Source: a virus. From it: a stretch of 64,000 nucleotides of DNA. How positions within the stretch are numbered: position 1 is the stretch's first letter; each line of letters begins with the position of its first letter. Under the pieces are notes generated by a model. That model ran no database searches, had not been told where the DNA came from, and saw nothing but the letters and a program-made list of their open reading frames with translations. Where the stretch lies: positions 1-64,000 of IMG/VR virus record IMGVR_UViG_3300032304_000900. The stretch is one strand, 5' to 3'. Below, piece by piece: positions 52,701 through 60,247 of this stretch. Made by a program: the position numbers and the translations under genes.

Positions 52701-52721
52701 ATTTGCTTTAGCGATAGTCAT
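46737..52721 (-). CDS. 7: Baseplate wedge protein gp7-like, 1994 aa
   Basis: This is the central baseplate wedge protein by position between gp6 and gp8 and by its N-terminus (PEFIRSDYAKFITFLQKYYQ; FYTLFLPDFPQVLKADKKFI; FYNSKGSIDSVKCFFRILYG), which is characteristic of gp7 in aquatic T4-like phages. At 1994 residues it is about twice T4 gp7 (1032). The extra length comprises beta modules, including at least four copies of the H-[GP]-F-x-x-G-E ... Y-Y-x-x-V ... I-[KR]-L-A-T-S module. The C-terminal FNRLVHPAGMAVFGEVDYFV is conserved in the family. It ends one base before gp8. Confidence 0.7.
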   Translation of the reverse strand: MTIAKANPSTVVDYQAPEFIRSDYAKFITFLQKYYQYLEQSEKALGVIRNLETYNDIDEQNDDDIVTTFYTLFLPDFPQVLKADKKFILKNIVEFYNSKGSIDSVKCFFRILYGEEVEVYLPKVDVLKLNAGVWTKVFKIKIYNLSSGTIDKLVNSEIYQVDAVNGNVTVRARVVDYDPTDDVLYLTADNVILNFSSISIVYAVNSDGTSVTFNLRTQLAETTVSYSGLGYIPGDDAILATSVSNTEDIKVEGITAGFVQDIVLENAGDNYSIFDTVSFGTLNEGDRAATAKIARTINKDLVSEIGGVNWIDAEDKILFENDFELRQEMGNFGSEISTSNLKISDETSTNINTGSISSAEFGFLLEQQGDEIVTYTRSSYTYNQGLFRAIIPRIGATSNYSINWARNEGIAIELVDEELWIGTSQCTTGTPSCPGTVIIEFDTQTDYNALERIEATNRSTVNAPIVSTLMGKYTETKILDQKIGEISETKQIGVYKFGQETLSSLYPFSEADHSVERPIVYIRERNTLYGHDLNTTRPWEYKFIFKKNAKVNCKIFVMPVQYDIRATLILDEDGSDYISETNSNDIFILENWEQTINVTGFDPFAAVSSNQILLPNHPFKQGEIVRFNTTEGSSVMGGATDGELFYAYVVDSNNIKLIPYGRENLHYQLFRTITAAGSSGTNTLCSFVGNHVTNGVDYTSSSVEESAISIYARKRSCGSRDLDLKYNLDPNIPTDSDTNLKTTYPYTVDNKVYLFQSINESVDYIIMERADFNTSDQVNIEFEIDKRSENESEGYVAYPYLASETSSTRVIQHNNEIEIPDFSSVRVMIERKSLQSVDDINRGERRLFKSWDDYAEISPAQELFEVAQPTYNDEYSETPYLTVAYPTNTSDYVSGPSEFSNISSTVMVASSKNNSVYFTDGTGAGSFKFAAEFDEQRRISIIEQEYYDNTSLIPTAENGPLGITSSSFGAYKSNAKRYFTIGFSLPEELNVYFDIPFEVNLRNIIDSLSHTTSVSKRDTREYITMQDSIFSGESVYLAEDGEYLAYEINDFGFNSLAEGNLSILESTVMIEFYSPSLPSADPKKHVVFYANKAEYTKVSSDVQRTVYQFYNCWSPNSIVVPDTTIRDYTVSIRALHKSDTIVEKISDSGMLTINPTLSVVDNAYVSPFVRDLYIRKGENDYGKYVKLYSTQADAVADTNSLVPFSLGNDFGSNNDGNELFYNPIVSGTTVNSAINNPVNASFMGMITDDNISISRYFDPSSDVTTGTPGSISIANHGFADGSWVRFRSDFNGTKPTGLNDDTTYYVKVVNANTIRLATSKDNYNSSTFVNITAFGTSGKTCSLQTIPQSFTYNSVKENSFDTRKYIDNVQITGINTVSGILTTASEHTLRTLNTMTYNTTGNPIGGLLAGIVYYAIFVTENQLRIAANKNDALAGIYVQITSSGSGVHTIEIDGSNGNMLADSSNKEQFFYTPNYKNYFKNGDEVEFRQQRVLSPGIVSGQTMYVKDSISTGTQEHFTLTSNSNGSTINFGTVSTNAAGVNVSTDIITASNHGFYTGEELTYSTTGTSIQRSVGNIPSTVYVIRVNSTTFKLATSLENALSSIAIDITGAGTGTHYFYRTNITTASEIAEVIPLSTKPNAGMAANPSTTGTGYEEFTIMFSDSLQTETGVIDQIVLTSPGSYKRLPEMSINVGPRNGSGAVVYPIIKDIGRLRTLEILNGGLHSVSRTLLLPATFLGTNATGTFIDGETVKIGSTEIGTFVSKIGRYYKIKPNGGATIVAFGNTLIGVTSGATVVVGRTYSITSVTISSTPVFTTSTKHYISRGDKVKISGLAAQGVANGLYYASPITDTTFRLFTNSGLTTFVTTSGAAYVSGGTIEIGLYIAEATASPGSITTSTANGSTVNYEGDKQLINTTMKLQDSYYYQDYSYVVRGSNTFENWKPYFNRLVHPAGMAVFGEVDYFVVNNGNEKLGNTEVVGSSINNTSTAIITEMTT

Positions 52722-54488
52722 TTATCGTACCAATGGTTTTCTTGTGTCAGCGTTACCTTCGACAGTAATGTCAGAATCTAAAATAGTTAAAATTTGATTT
52801 CTTAGTGCATTAATGTCTTGTAGTTTTGGTTTTGCGAAAATTTTGCAATTATCTGTTAATAAAGAAATAGCAACTGTTGGAATTCTTATAATTCCTTTCT
52901 CATAATCAATTGTTCCAAATGTTAATGAATCAAAAATTTTTTGATTATTATTGTAGTGAAATCTTCTAATATTTCCAACACCATCATCTTCCATGTAATA
53001 TAATTCTGAATCATTATACAATCTAAATGCTGTGCTCGATATAGAGTTTACTGGATTAACAAAACTAACAGTATAGTTTACTGGATTCTCAGTATTAATT
53101 TTTAATATTTTGTAAATTTCTACATCTGTATTGCTATTTAATATTGCCTTGTTAGTATAATCAACAGACCTACTAAATTTACTTTTTCTAAAAATTGTAT
53201 CAAAATTATCAAGATATGCATCTCTAAATTGTTTAATGGCTGAGATTACATTCGCTTGAATAGTAGATGGTTGTTGTGTTGTTTTCGATGGATCAAAATA
53301 AAATTTTGTGTTGATTGTTAAATACAAAATTTCTGGATCAACAAACTCTGGTGTAATACCAACAACATTTTTCTTTTGTAAAACTCTTCCTAATTCTGTC
53401 TTCAACTCATTAGACAATGTTGTACCATTGGTAGGTTTAGCACTAATAAAAACTTTTCCATAAATTGGTGGTTCGTTTTCATCGCCACCCCAAGCAGATA
53501 TAGCATCGATATCAGAGTATTCCGCCAAAATAATATTTTTATAATCTTCCGCAGTAACAGCACGATTTTGTGTTGTAAAAAATCTAGAAGCATTGTAGCG
53601 AATAGATTCTACAGATTCTGATTCTTTACCACCAGCAGCTTTCTGTACTAATGTTATTGTAGCTGACGAAATTGTAAATCCAGCAGAACTACCTAATGTA
53701 AATGATGTCGCACCATTTGATTTAATACCATTAGATATTAGATATGTTACATTTACGATATTTCCATTCGCTAATGCTTTTCCAATTGTGTCATCACCAA
53801 AAACTATTTGATAAACACCATCACGTGTTTCCTCAAGAAAATAAACAGTATCAGTAGAAGAAACAGCAACAATATCTTCAGCTAAAGTATACGTTGTTCT
53901 TGTAGCATCTGACACACTATTTTGTATCTCGACTGTTAATGTTGATGTGTCAATATTAGAGTTTGGTAAAATAAAAATTTTTTGATTATTAGCAACAGTA
54001 TATCTGTATGATAATGGTGTTCCTTCAACAATTTCTACATTAGAAAATGTAAAATTATTTGTTGATGTTGGAGAAACAATAATATTACTGCGATTATAAA
54101 ATGTATAATCAAATCCATCGATAGTTGTTACGAATGGTGTATTAATTGGTAACAAAAGAGATTGTGGTGCGCCAGCTGTTACTACAGAAAGATTGATTTT
54201 TGCTTTTGGTGAGCGGATAGATCTTGGTGTATAACCAAAATGTTTTGCTAAAGAAACTACTGATGATCTTTTTACAGCAGTATCTAAAAAAACTTCGTTA
54301 GCTACAAAATTAGCATATATCGCATTGTAATGTGTGTTATATGCCAATAAATCTAAAAGATTTGATAGCGCAGATCCTTCAAAATCATAATCTGTAAACT
54401 CAGTTTGTGATTGTAAATAATCTTTTAGATTACTTTTTATTGTATCGAAATCTAATTCTGTTACTCTTAGTTTTGTTGAGTCAGCCAT
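52722..54488 (-). CDS. 6: Baseplate wedge protein gp6
   Basis: gp6 is the baseplate J-like wedge protein that forms the inner ring. In 588 residues (T4 660), the N-terminal segment DFDTIKSNLKDYLQSQTEFT, DYDFEGSALSNLLDLLAYNT and NFVANEVFLDTAVKRSSVVS is highly characteristic. LAKHFGYTPRSIRSPKAKIN follows, with a C-terminal domain including QPSTIQANVISAIKQFRDAY. It starts one base after gp25 ends, matching the T4-like order 25-6-7-8. Confidence 0.97.
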   Translation of the reverse strand: MADSTKLRVTELDFDTIKSNLKDYLQSQTEFTDYDFEGSALSNLLDLLAYNTHYNAIYANFVANEVFLDTAVKRSSVVSLAKHFGYTPRSIRSPKAKINLSVVTAGAPQSLLLPINTPFVTTIDGFDYTFYNRSNIIVSPTSTNNFTFSNVEIVEGTPLSYRYTVANNQKIFILPNSNIDTSTLTVEIQNSVSDATRTTYTLAEDIVAVSSTDTVYFLEETRDGVYQIVFGDDTIGKALANGNIVNVTYLISNGIKSNGATSFTLGSSAGFTISSATITLVQKAAGGKESESVESIRYNASRFFTTQNRAVTAEDYKNIILAEYSDIDAISAWGGDENEPPIYGKVFISAKPTNGTTLSNELKTELGRVLQKKNVVGITPEFVDPEILYLTINTKFYFDPSKTTQQPSTIQANVISAIKQFRDAYLDNFDTIFRKSKFSRSVDYTNKAILNSNTDVEIYKILKINTENPVNYTVSFVNPVNSISSTAFRLYNDSELYYMEDDGVGNIRRFHYNNNQKIFDSLTFGTIDYEKGIIRIPTVAISLLTDNCKIFAKPKLQDINALRNQILTILDSDITVEGNADTRKPLVR

Positions 54489-54489
54489 T

Positions 54490-54891
54490 TTATCTTGTTC
54501 TCTCTAATGTTAAGTCGAGTTGTTCTAAAGTTTGCAAACCAACAACTGAATATGTTATAGAAATATTGCACTCATTTGTTTCATCTTTTACAAAGACTTG
54601 AACATCTTCAAGACGAACTCTTGGTTCAAAGTTAGAAATTACATCAATAATTCCACGTCTAATTGCGTTGGTTGTTAATGGGGTTGCTAGTTCAAATAAT
54701 AATGCTCTAACAGGAGAACCAATTTCGCTGTGAAATGGTCTCTCAAAATACTGTGTTTGAATTAAATTCTTAAGAGATTGTTTGACTGCATCTTGATTGC
54801 GTTTTATTGCCAAATCTTTGGTGTTTGGATGTGATGCAAATGCGAGATCGAAATCTCTAAATATTTGAGTTGTTCTGTTAATTGTAGCCAT
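54490..54891 (-). CDS. 25: Baseplate wedge protein gp25
   Basis: gp25 is the small sheath-initiating wedge protein. The 133 residues match T4 gp25 (132). Signature segments are FRDFDLAFASHPNTKDLAIK, RNQDAVKQSLKNLIQTQYFE, RPFHSEIGSPVRALLFELAT and the glutamate/arginine-containing C-terminus. It lies between the 109-aa unknown gene and gene 6. The start has no strong ribosome site. Confidence 0.97.
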   Translation of the reverse strand: MATINRTTQIFRDFDLAFASHPNTKDLAIKRNQDAVKQSLKNLIQTQYFERPFHSEIGSPVRALLFELATPLTTNAIRRGIIDVISNFEPRVRLEDVQVFVKDETNECNISITYSVVGLQTLEQLDLTLERTR

Positions 54892-54908
54892 ATTTGTTAT
54901 TTATTCGT

Positions 54909-55238
54909 TTATCCACCACCACCACCTGAGTCACCACCAGAACTTGATGCTGATGCCTCTGCTGCTGCAGCAACAGCTTCTGCTTCTTCCTGAATAATTA
55001 CTGCTTCAATTTTAACTTCCTGAACAATTTCAAAAAAGTCTTCAACAACTTTGGGAGGAATACCAGTTGCATTTACCAACTGAGAAACTCTTTGTTTAGC
55101 CAAATTTTCTAAGTTTGGAATCTTAGCCAACTCGGATGGTGCATTTTTATAGTCTGTAAATACTAAGTCAAACAATTCCCTTGCGGTATATGTTTTAACA
55201 AAGTCTTTCTTTTGATCATCAAGTTCTTTAATTGACAT
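54909..55238 (-). CDS. Hypothetical protein with Gly/Ser-rich tail, 109 aa
   Basis: The 109-residue protein is unrecognised. Residues 1-75 are helical and charged (MSIKELDDQKKDFVKTYTAR...), followed by an alanine/glutamate helix (EEAEAVAAAAEASA) and a flexible tail ending in five glycines. It lies between the PAAR tip gene and gene 25 in the baseplate operon. A role as a tail-tip assembly or virion protein is possible from position. No motif supports a more precise call. Confidence 0.6.
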   Translation of the reverse strand: MSIKELDDQKKDFVKTYTARELFDLVFTDYKNAPSELAKIPNLENLAKQRVSQLVNATGIPPKVVEDFFEIVQEVKIEAVIIQEEAEAVAAAAEASASSSGGDSGGGGG

Positions 55239-55244
55239 TGCAGT

Positions 55245-55514
55245 TTATCCAACACTGACATTTGCTGATCCACCTGCTACTGGGTGGCCACAACTTGTTG
55301 CAGCACCCGCAAAAGAGAGACGAATATTTCCAACAAAAACATTAGGATGTCCTTGGGTTATTACTGGTGCGTTGTGTGGTGCTCGACCATGTGACGCAGC
55401 TCTTGTTCCAATGACTCCTGGTATTCTATCATTTACAAACACATCTGCGCTAATGTTCCCAAGTAGAACACCTCCACCAACTGTTGAAACTCCTTGTAAT
55501 GCTACGCTTGCCAT
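55245..55514 (-). CDS. PAAR-domain spike tip protein
   Basis: The 89-residue protein is a PAAR-type cone that caps the central spike below gp5. It shows the alternating short strands and His/Cys ligands expected of the metal-binding tip: VNDRIPGVIGTRAASHGR, NAPVITQGHPNVFVGNI and CGHPVAGGSANVSVG. The small PAAR gene directly behind gene 5 is the usual arrangement. It probably carries a bound iron or zinc at the vertex. Confidence 0.85.
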   Translation of the reverse strand: MASVALQGVSTVGGGVLLGNISADVFVNDRIPGVIGTRAASHGRAPHNAPVITQGHPNVFVGNIRLSFAGAATSCGHPVAGGSANVSVG

Positions 55515-55517
55515 ATA

Positions 55518-58436
55518 TTATACGATTAGTTTATGACCACCATTTGGATATGTTCCAGCATAGGTCTTGTGATTGTTCATAGTAAAATCTTGTTTCCTTT
55601 GATTACCCTGTCCATTGTATGATACATGAATCCACACTACATTTGGATCCTGATATTCTAAAATTAACTGATCGTGTGGAACTTTAGCAGCAATTTCTTG
55701 TATCAAATCATGATGTTTTTTACGATCAGTTGCTGATTTTCTTAATACAATATCGCAAGCCATACCTCTTGGATGCTGTGATGATGCGCTTTCAACACGA
55801 AGTAAACCAAGTTGTCGATAACCAGAAGTGATAATTATGTCTGATTTCGGGACAATTTTAATAATTGCTTCCATAGTATTTTGTGCCAATGCTTTTAAAT
55901 TACATATAATTTGCGCTTTAGTTAAACCTGCTTGGTCTTGTAATTTATGTGGTAAAGATGCGCCATTGATGTATCCTTTACCACCACCTGGAACGAAGTC
56001 GCCAAGATAGAAATTGTCTGACAATTTAGTATTCAGTGGGAATTCTGTCATATCTTTAAATGCTTCACAAGATACAGCTTTACCCTCTGGTGGTATTCCT
56101 TGTGGTTTTGGTGAACCCTCAACTTCTTTTGGATTTTGATCTGTTGGTGGCATATCGCCTCTCTGTCTTTTTCCTTCTACGAATGCAGTTGGATCGCCAT
56201 CTTCTGGAGCCTCGAATTGTGTTGCTGCAGAAGCACCTCTTGGTGGTAATGCTAAGTGCTCAAACTTAGAATTTACTGGAGTTTCTCTTGCTTCTGCTTC
56301 TTCTAAATCTGTAACATCTACTTCAGTAGCATCAGTTGCTTCAGAAGCAGTAGTAATACTCTGTGGTGGTAATGCACCAAGTCCACCAGAGTTTAAACCA
56401 ATTCTACCAGAACCAACAATGTTCACATTTGTACCAGAACTAATATCAAAACGCTGATTAGCACGTGTCGCAACAGCAGAACCACGAATATTTAAAATAG
56501 AGAAACAAGCAATGTTCATGTCGTCTTCTGAACGCATGTTTATATTTTTGTCTGCTGTTATGTTAAGAATACTTTTAACTTTAAAGTTTGTCGAAAGGTT
56601 ACTAGTCAAAAACAAGTTACCTTTGGCTTTGATATTTGTGTTTTGTGTAGTTGTTAAAAATAAATTTTGTTTAGATACGATATTCGTATCTTCTTTAGAC
56701 AATAAATTTAATGTTGTAGTAGTATTTACATTAGCAGATTCAACAGTTTCTAAATTGAAATTTTTACATCTGATGTTTAAATCTTCTAAAACGGACAAAT
56801 CCATTTTTCCAGAAACACGCATATCTACGTTGTTCTTAGCATAGATTTTAGCATCTCCTGTTACTTCAATGTTAGCATCACTTCTAAAGAAAACATTAGT
56901 AGATCCATCAACTGTTAAGTTATATGCACCTTTAATATACAAATATCCATTTCTATCAACAACATAATAACCATCTCCAACAATACGATTTACTTGTGTG
57001 CCATTGGCATCTACTTCAGTAAAAGTGCCTTTAGTGTGATAAGTGTGAATTCGCTCATTATTTGGTGTGTCGTCCCATTCTTGCACGTGTCCAGATTCTG
57101 ATTGATACACATGATTGTATGGATAAATTGCATTATATGGTGACTCTGGTTGATTCCAAGTTGCCTTAGTAATAGCTACTGGAACTTTCGTTGTTCTTGT
57201 TGAATCTTTTAATCCAACAATTGTTTTAGATACTTGTTCATGTCTAGCCAAACGATTTGTGTCTGGCTCATTTAGTAATTCTTTTATTGGATATTTACTG
57301 AATGGATCTTTAAAACCAAACTGTGGAACTCCTGGTCCACCATTAGAAACTGTACCATCAGGATTCTTTTCACCAATCGGCACAGTATTTGCATCAACAC
57401 CAGCTGGCACATTTTGAGGTAATGTTTTTGGCGGATCTCCTTCTAATGAAGCATATCCATTTTTGTATAATTCAGTTGTTGTATTACCATATCCATCTTG
57501 AACATCTTGTCCTGATTTCAATGCTCTAGAACGAGATACTCCATCTGGATGCGATGCATGTAAATAACCAAGAATTATTTTTTTATCAGTTTTATCATCA
57601 ATTAATGCGTAACGCTTTAATTCATTGTAATTAAAACGTGTCCATTCTTCCATAATTTTTTCTTGTATTTCTGCATTACCAAGAAATTCTGTAACAGATT
57701 TTAATCCACTTTTACCTTGCCAAATTGTATTATCAGCAAGTTTTTGATTAGATGGTGGTTCCGTTTCTCCGTTTGCGTTTAATGTTCTTCCAACATAACC
57801 AAGAGAGTTTAATGCTGGTCCAGTCATTTGATATTTACCAATACGTCCTTGTGCATTTACAGCACCATAATTTTGTGCACCAAGAACACCTTTAGTTCCA
57901 AACTCTAAAGAACCTCCAGGTTCAGAAGTTGTTTCTAATCTAGCAACAGCAATTTTATATTTTTCTATATCACCATCAGTTAAAACACCAATTGTTTGTT
58001 CAGCTACTTGTTGTTGATCTTCTTGTGTTGGCGTTGTGCTGTTTGATCCACCTTCGGTTTGTTGTTGTGGAGTACTAGAACCTGTTTCTACTTGTCCATC
58101 TGTTTTAATTAAATAATCATCACCATCATTTAAATAGTTTGTGCTAATTTCTGTATTTTGTGGAATGCCACCAATAGTTCCCATCATTATTGGTTGTTGT
58201 TTTTCCTCATCACGGAAAAACACAATAACCCATGTTCCCTCAACAGGACCAAGAGGTGTATAACCAATACCATTCATCGCAGCAGAAGTTACAGGTTGCA
58301 TTGGGTATGCCCAAGGCAATAACTCTGTTGGTAAATCTTTTTTATTTTCTGTGTGTAATCCTACTACTCGAACTTGACAGCGTCCTAATCGAGCAGGATC
58401 AATTCTATTTTCAACAACACCTGTATAAAGTATCAT
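55518..58436 (-). CDS. 5: Baseplate hub/spike gp5 with lytic transglycosylase-like and M15 peptidase-like domains
   Basis: This is the 972-residue central spike protein (T4 gp5 575). Residues 1-98 form the OB-fold (YTGVVENRIDPARLGRCQVR). Residues about 155-345 resemble a lysozyme/transglycosylase, with candidate catalytic Glu168 in VARLETT and the motif GRIGKYQM. Residues about 490-690 form the trimeric beta-helix spike (repeats such as NIEVTGDAKIYAKNNVDM). Residues about 800-972 resemble an M15 peptidase, with zinc ligands His888 and Asp895 in SSQHPRGMACD and His937 in WIHVSY. T4 gp5 has only a lysozyme. The start overlaps the gp27-like gene stop (ATGA). Confidence 0.9.
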   Translation of the reverse strand: MILYTGVVENRIDPARLGRCQVRVVGLHTENKKDLPTELLPWAYPMQPVTSAAMNGIGYTPLGPVEGTWVIVFFRDEEKQQPIMMGTIGGIPQNTEISTNYLNDGDDYLIKTDGQVETGSSTPQQQTEGGSNSTTPTQEDQQQVAEQTIGVLTDGDIEKYKIAVARLETTSEPGGSLEFGTKGVLGAQNYGAVNAQGRIGKYQMTGPALNSLGYVGRTLNANGETEPPSNQKLADNTIWQGKSGLKSVTEFLGNAEIQEKIMEEWTRFNYNELKRYALIDDKTDKKIILGYLHASHPDGVSRSRALKSGQDVQDGYGNTTTELYKNGYASLEGDPPKTLPQNVPAGVDANTVPIGEKNPDGTVSNGGPGVPQFGFKDPFSKYPIKELLNEPDTNRLARHEQVSKTIVGLKDSTRTTKVPVAITKATWNQPESPYNAIYPYNHVYQSESGHVQEWDDTPNNERIHTYHTKGTFTEVDANGTQVNRIVGDGYYVVDRNGYLYIKGAYNLTVDGSTNVFFRSDANIEVTGDAKIYAKNNVDMRVSGKMDLSVLEDLNIRCKNFNLETVESANVNTTTTLNLLSKEDTNIVSKQNLFLTTTQNTNIKAKGNLFLTSNLSTNFKVKSILNITADKNINMRSEDDMNIACFSILNIRGSAVATRANQRFDISSGTNVNIVGSGRIGLNSGGLGALPPQSITTASEATDATEVDVTDLEEAEARETPVNSKFEHLALPPRGASAATQFEAPEDGDPTAFVEGKRQRGDMPPTDQNPKEVEGSPKPQGIPPEGKAVSCEAFKDMTEFPLNTKLSDNFYLGDFVPGGGKGYINGASLPHKLQDQAGLTKAQIICNLKALAQNTMEAIIKIVPKSDIIITSGYRQLGLLRVESASSQHPRGMACDIVLRKSATDRKKHHDLIQEIAAKVPHDQLILEYQDPNVVWIHVSYNGQGNQRKQDFTMNNHKTYAGTYPNGGHKLIV

Positions 58437-59728
58437 TCCGAACCTTCTTTTGTTAAATCAACAATTAATGAGTCTTTAATTATGGACATGTGTATTTCAT
58501 GTTTTTCTCTATTTAAATTATGACATAAAGAAGCAATCATATACCTACCAGAAAATGTTTTATCAAGTAATTGTTCTTCCTGATCTTTTTGATTGAAAGG
58601 TGTTGGACGATACATATAAACATCAACAACATCGCCGACACACAAGTCGCTTCTTCCTGGAACAGTAATATCCATGTAATAAGCATTTATTTCGTTCATA
58701 TGCATAATATTTTTTAAATACCATGTTTTCATTTTATCAGTTTTGAAATTACTAAAATTTTCTAATGCTCTTGGTTTAACATCTAAAAATGCAAAAGTTT
58801 TTGATGGTAAATTTACAGTTGACAATGGATATTTGTTTAAATGGTTGTGATTTTTAAATTCATCTTCGTATGTTAATGTTTGTACATTATATGTTTTTGT
58901 TACAATCTCATGTGTAATTAATCTAGATTTATACATACCAGATTGAATTCTATTCATATAATCAAATGCTGTGTTAATTTTAACTGAATTGATTCTTGAT
59001 AATGTTTCTGCTATATCTCTAGAAGAACCACCACCATCTGCAGATGGATCTCTTGAATTGTTATCATAAATATATTTTGTTTTTGGATCTTGTGATAGCA
59101 AAGTGTCTATACTTGCATAATTAAATCCTCTATTATTTTCAAAAAATATAAAATTCGCAGATTCAGTTTCTTGAGATAAAGATCTTTTTGCTAAAAAATT
59201 TATATTTGTAAATGGCGTCCAAAAATTAGATACATACATTGTTGTATTTTTAGTCTTTTCAATGTTAATTTTTTTATCAGTTCTTAACTCTTGTTTTAAA
59301 ATTTGTTCAACTACTGTACTAATAGTCCCAGCAAATCCTTTACTTACTTTAGCATTTAAATCTCTCACTGTTTCGAAAGAAACAAAATGTAAAGTATATT
59401 CAACTGCTCTTTCAGCTGTATATTTTCTATCTGTCATTTTATAAATGTAAAACTCTTGTTCGTATAACCCATCTTTTTCATCAATAGAAGGTGTTTTAAA
59501 TGTAATCAAAAGTTTTTCTTCACCAATCATTGGCATTAAATTAACGAGATCTTGCGCATCATTTAATGTGATGTTACCAGACATTGTTGGTGAATACATG
59601 TCTTCGTAAATATTAATGTCGATTACAAAATTGAATACATCAAAAATTGTGCCTTTAACAGATCCAATTTTTACATCAATTAATTGAAAATCGCCAGCCG
59701 ATTTAATTTTTTCAACTTCAGAACTCAT
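58433..59728 (-). CDS. 27: Baseplate hub protein gp27-like
   Basis: The 431-residue protein (T4 gp27 391) has the features of the tail hub platform family: FVIDINIYEDMYSPTMSGNI, a ring-forming beta domain, and a C-terminal segment MYRPTPFNQKDQEEQLLDKT, FSGRYMIASLCHNLNREKHE. It is immediately upstream of and coupled to gene 5, its structural partner in T4 ((gp27)3-(gp5)3). I infer it is the gp27 counterpart; sequence similarity to T4 itself looks low. Confidence 0.75.
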   Translation of the reverse strand: MSSEVEKIKSAGDFQLIDVKIGSVKGTIFDVFNFVIDINIYEDMYSPTMSGNITLNDAQDLVNLMPMIGEEKLLITFKTPSIDEKDGLYEQEFYIYKMTDRKYTAERAVEYTLHFVSFETVRDLNAKVSKGFAGTISTVVEQILKQELRTDKKINIEKTKNTTMYVSNFWTPFTNINFLAKRSLSQETESANFIFFENNRGFNYASIDTLLSQDPKTKYIYDNNSRDPSADGGGSSRDIAETLSRINSVKINTAFDYMNRIQSGMYKSRLITHEIVTKTYNVQTLTYEDEFKNHNHLNKYPLSTVNLPSKTFAFLDVKPRALENFSNFKTDKMKTWYLKNIMHMNEINAYYMDITVPGRSDLCVGDVVDVYMYRPTPFNQKDQEEQLLDKTFSGRYMIASLCHNLNREKHEIHMSIIKDSLIVDLTKEGSE

Positions 59729-60246
59729 TATTTTAGAATCTCTCTAAACTGTCGTATAACTTCGCCAAGTATATCTGCAGGAATAATTTTAATTCTTCTT
59801 TTAGATTCGTTTTTATCAACCTCATATTCAAAGTTAGTTACTGGTGTCGCATCAGCAACACCAAGTTCATTAACATAATCTGACATTACAATATATCCTG
59901 CAGTTGAAATATAATGTCTTATATTATTTGCTGCTGCTCCATATTTTTCATCAATGAAAACTTCTAATTGTTTTTGAGGAAGAGGAAAATCATTTATGTA
60001 ATCATATCTTTCATTTGTTAACATAATAATCCAATGATAATATGGAGTTCCATAAAATTTTTCAGAAATTATTTCTGGATTTTCTCCATCCCTAATATCA
60101 TATTCTTCATAAAATGTAAGATTAGCAAATAGATTTGTTTTAACTCTAACATTAGTAATTATGTCAGAAATTAAATACTCCTTTGGTTCCTCTCCAAATT
60201 CAGAAAAATCTACAACTGCTACAGGAAAATTTTTAAAGTATGACAT
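59728..60246 (-). CDS. 53: Baseplate wedge protein gp53
   Basis: gp53 is a wedge component that binds at the outer hub surface. In 172 residues (T4 196), the hallmark is the tyrosine/tryptophan-rich stretch EKFYGTPYYHWIIMLTNERY with DYINDFPLPQ just after it, which is typical of gp53. The N-terminus starts MSYFKNFPVAVVDFSEFG and includes TFYEEYDIRDGENPEIISEK. It overlaps the gp27-like gene by one base and follows gp48 by one base, keeping 48-53 adjacent. Confidence 0.92.
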   Translation of the reverse strand: MSYFKNFPVAVVDFSEFGEEPKEYLISDIITNVRVKTNLFANLTFYEEYDIRDGENPEIISEKFYGTPYYHWIIMLTNERYDYINDFPLPQKQLEVFIDEKYGAAANNIRHYISTAGYIVMSDYVNELGVADATPVTNFEYEVDKNESKRRIKIIPADILGEVIRQFREILK

Positions 60247-60247
60247 A

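Noticed and set aside
54898-54905. AATAAATA late-like box before gene 25
   Set aside because: It is only about six bases from the start codon and the upstream gene follows closely with no terminator; likely AT-rich coincidence.
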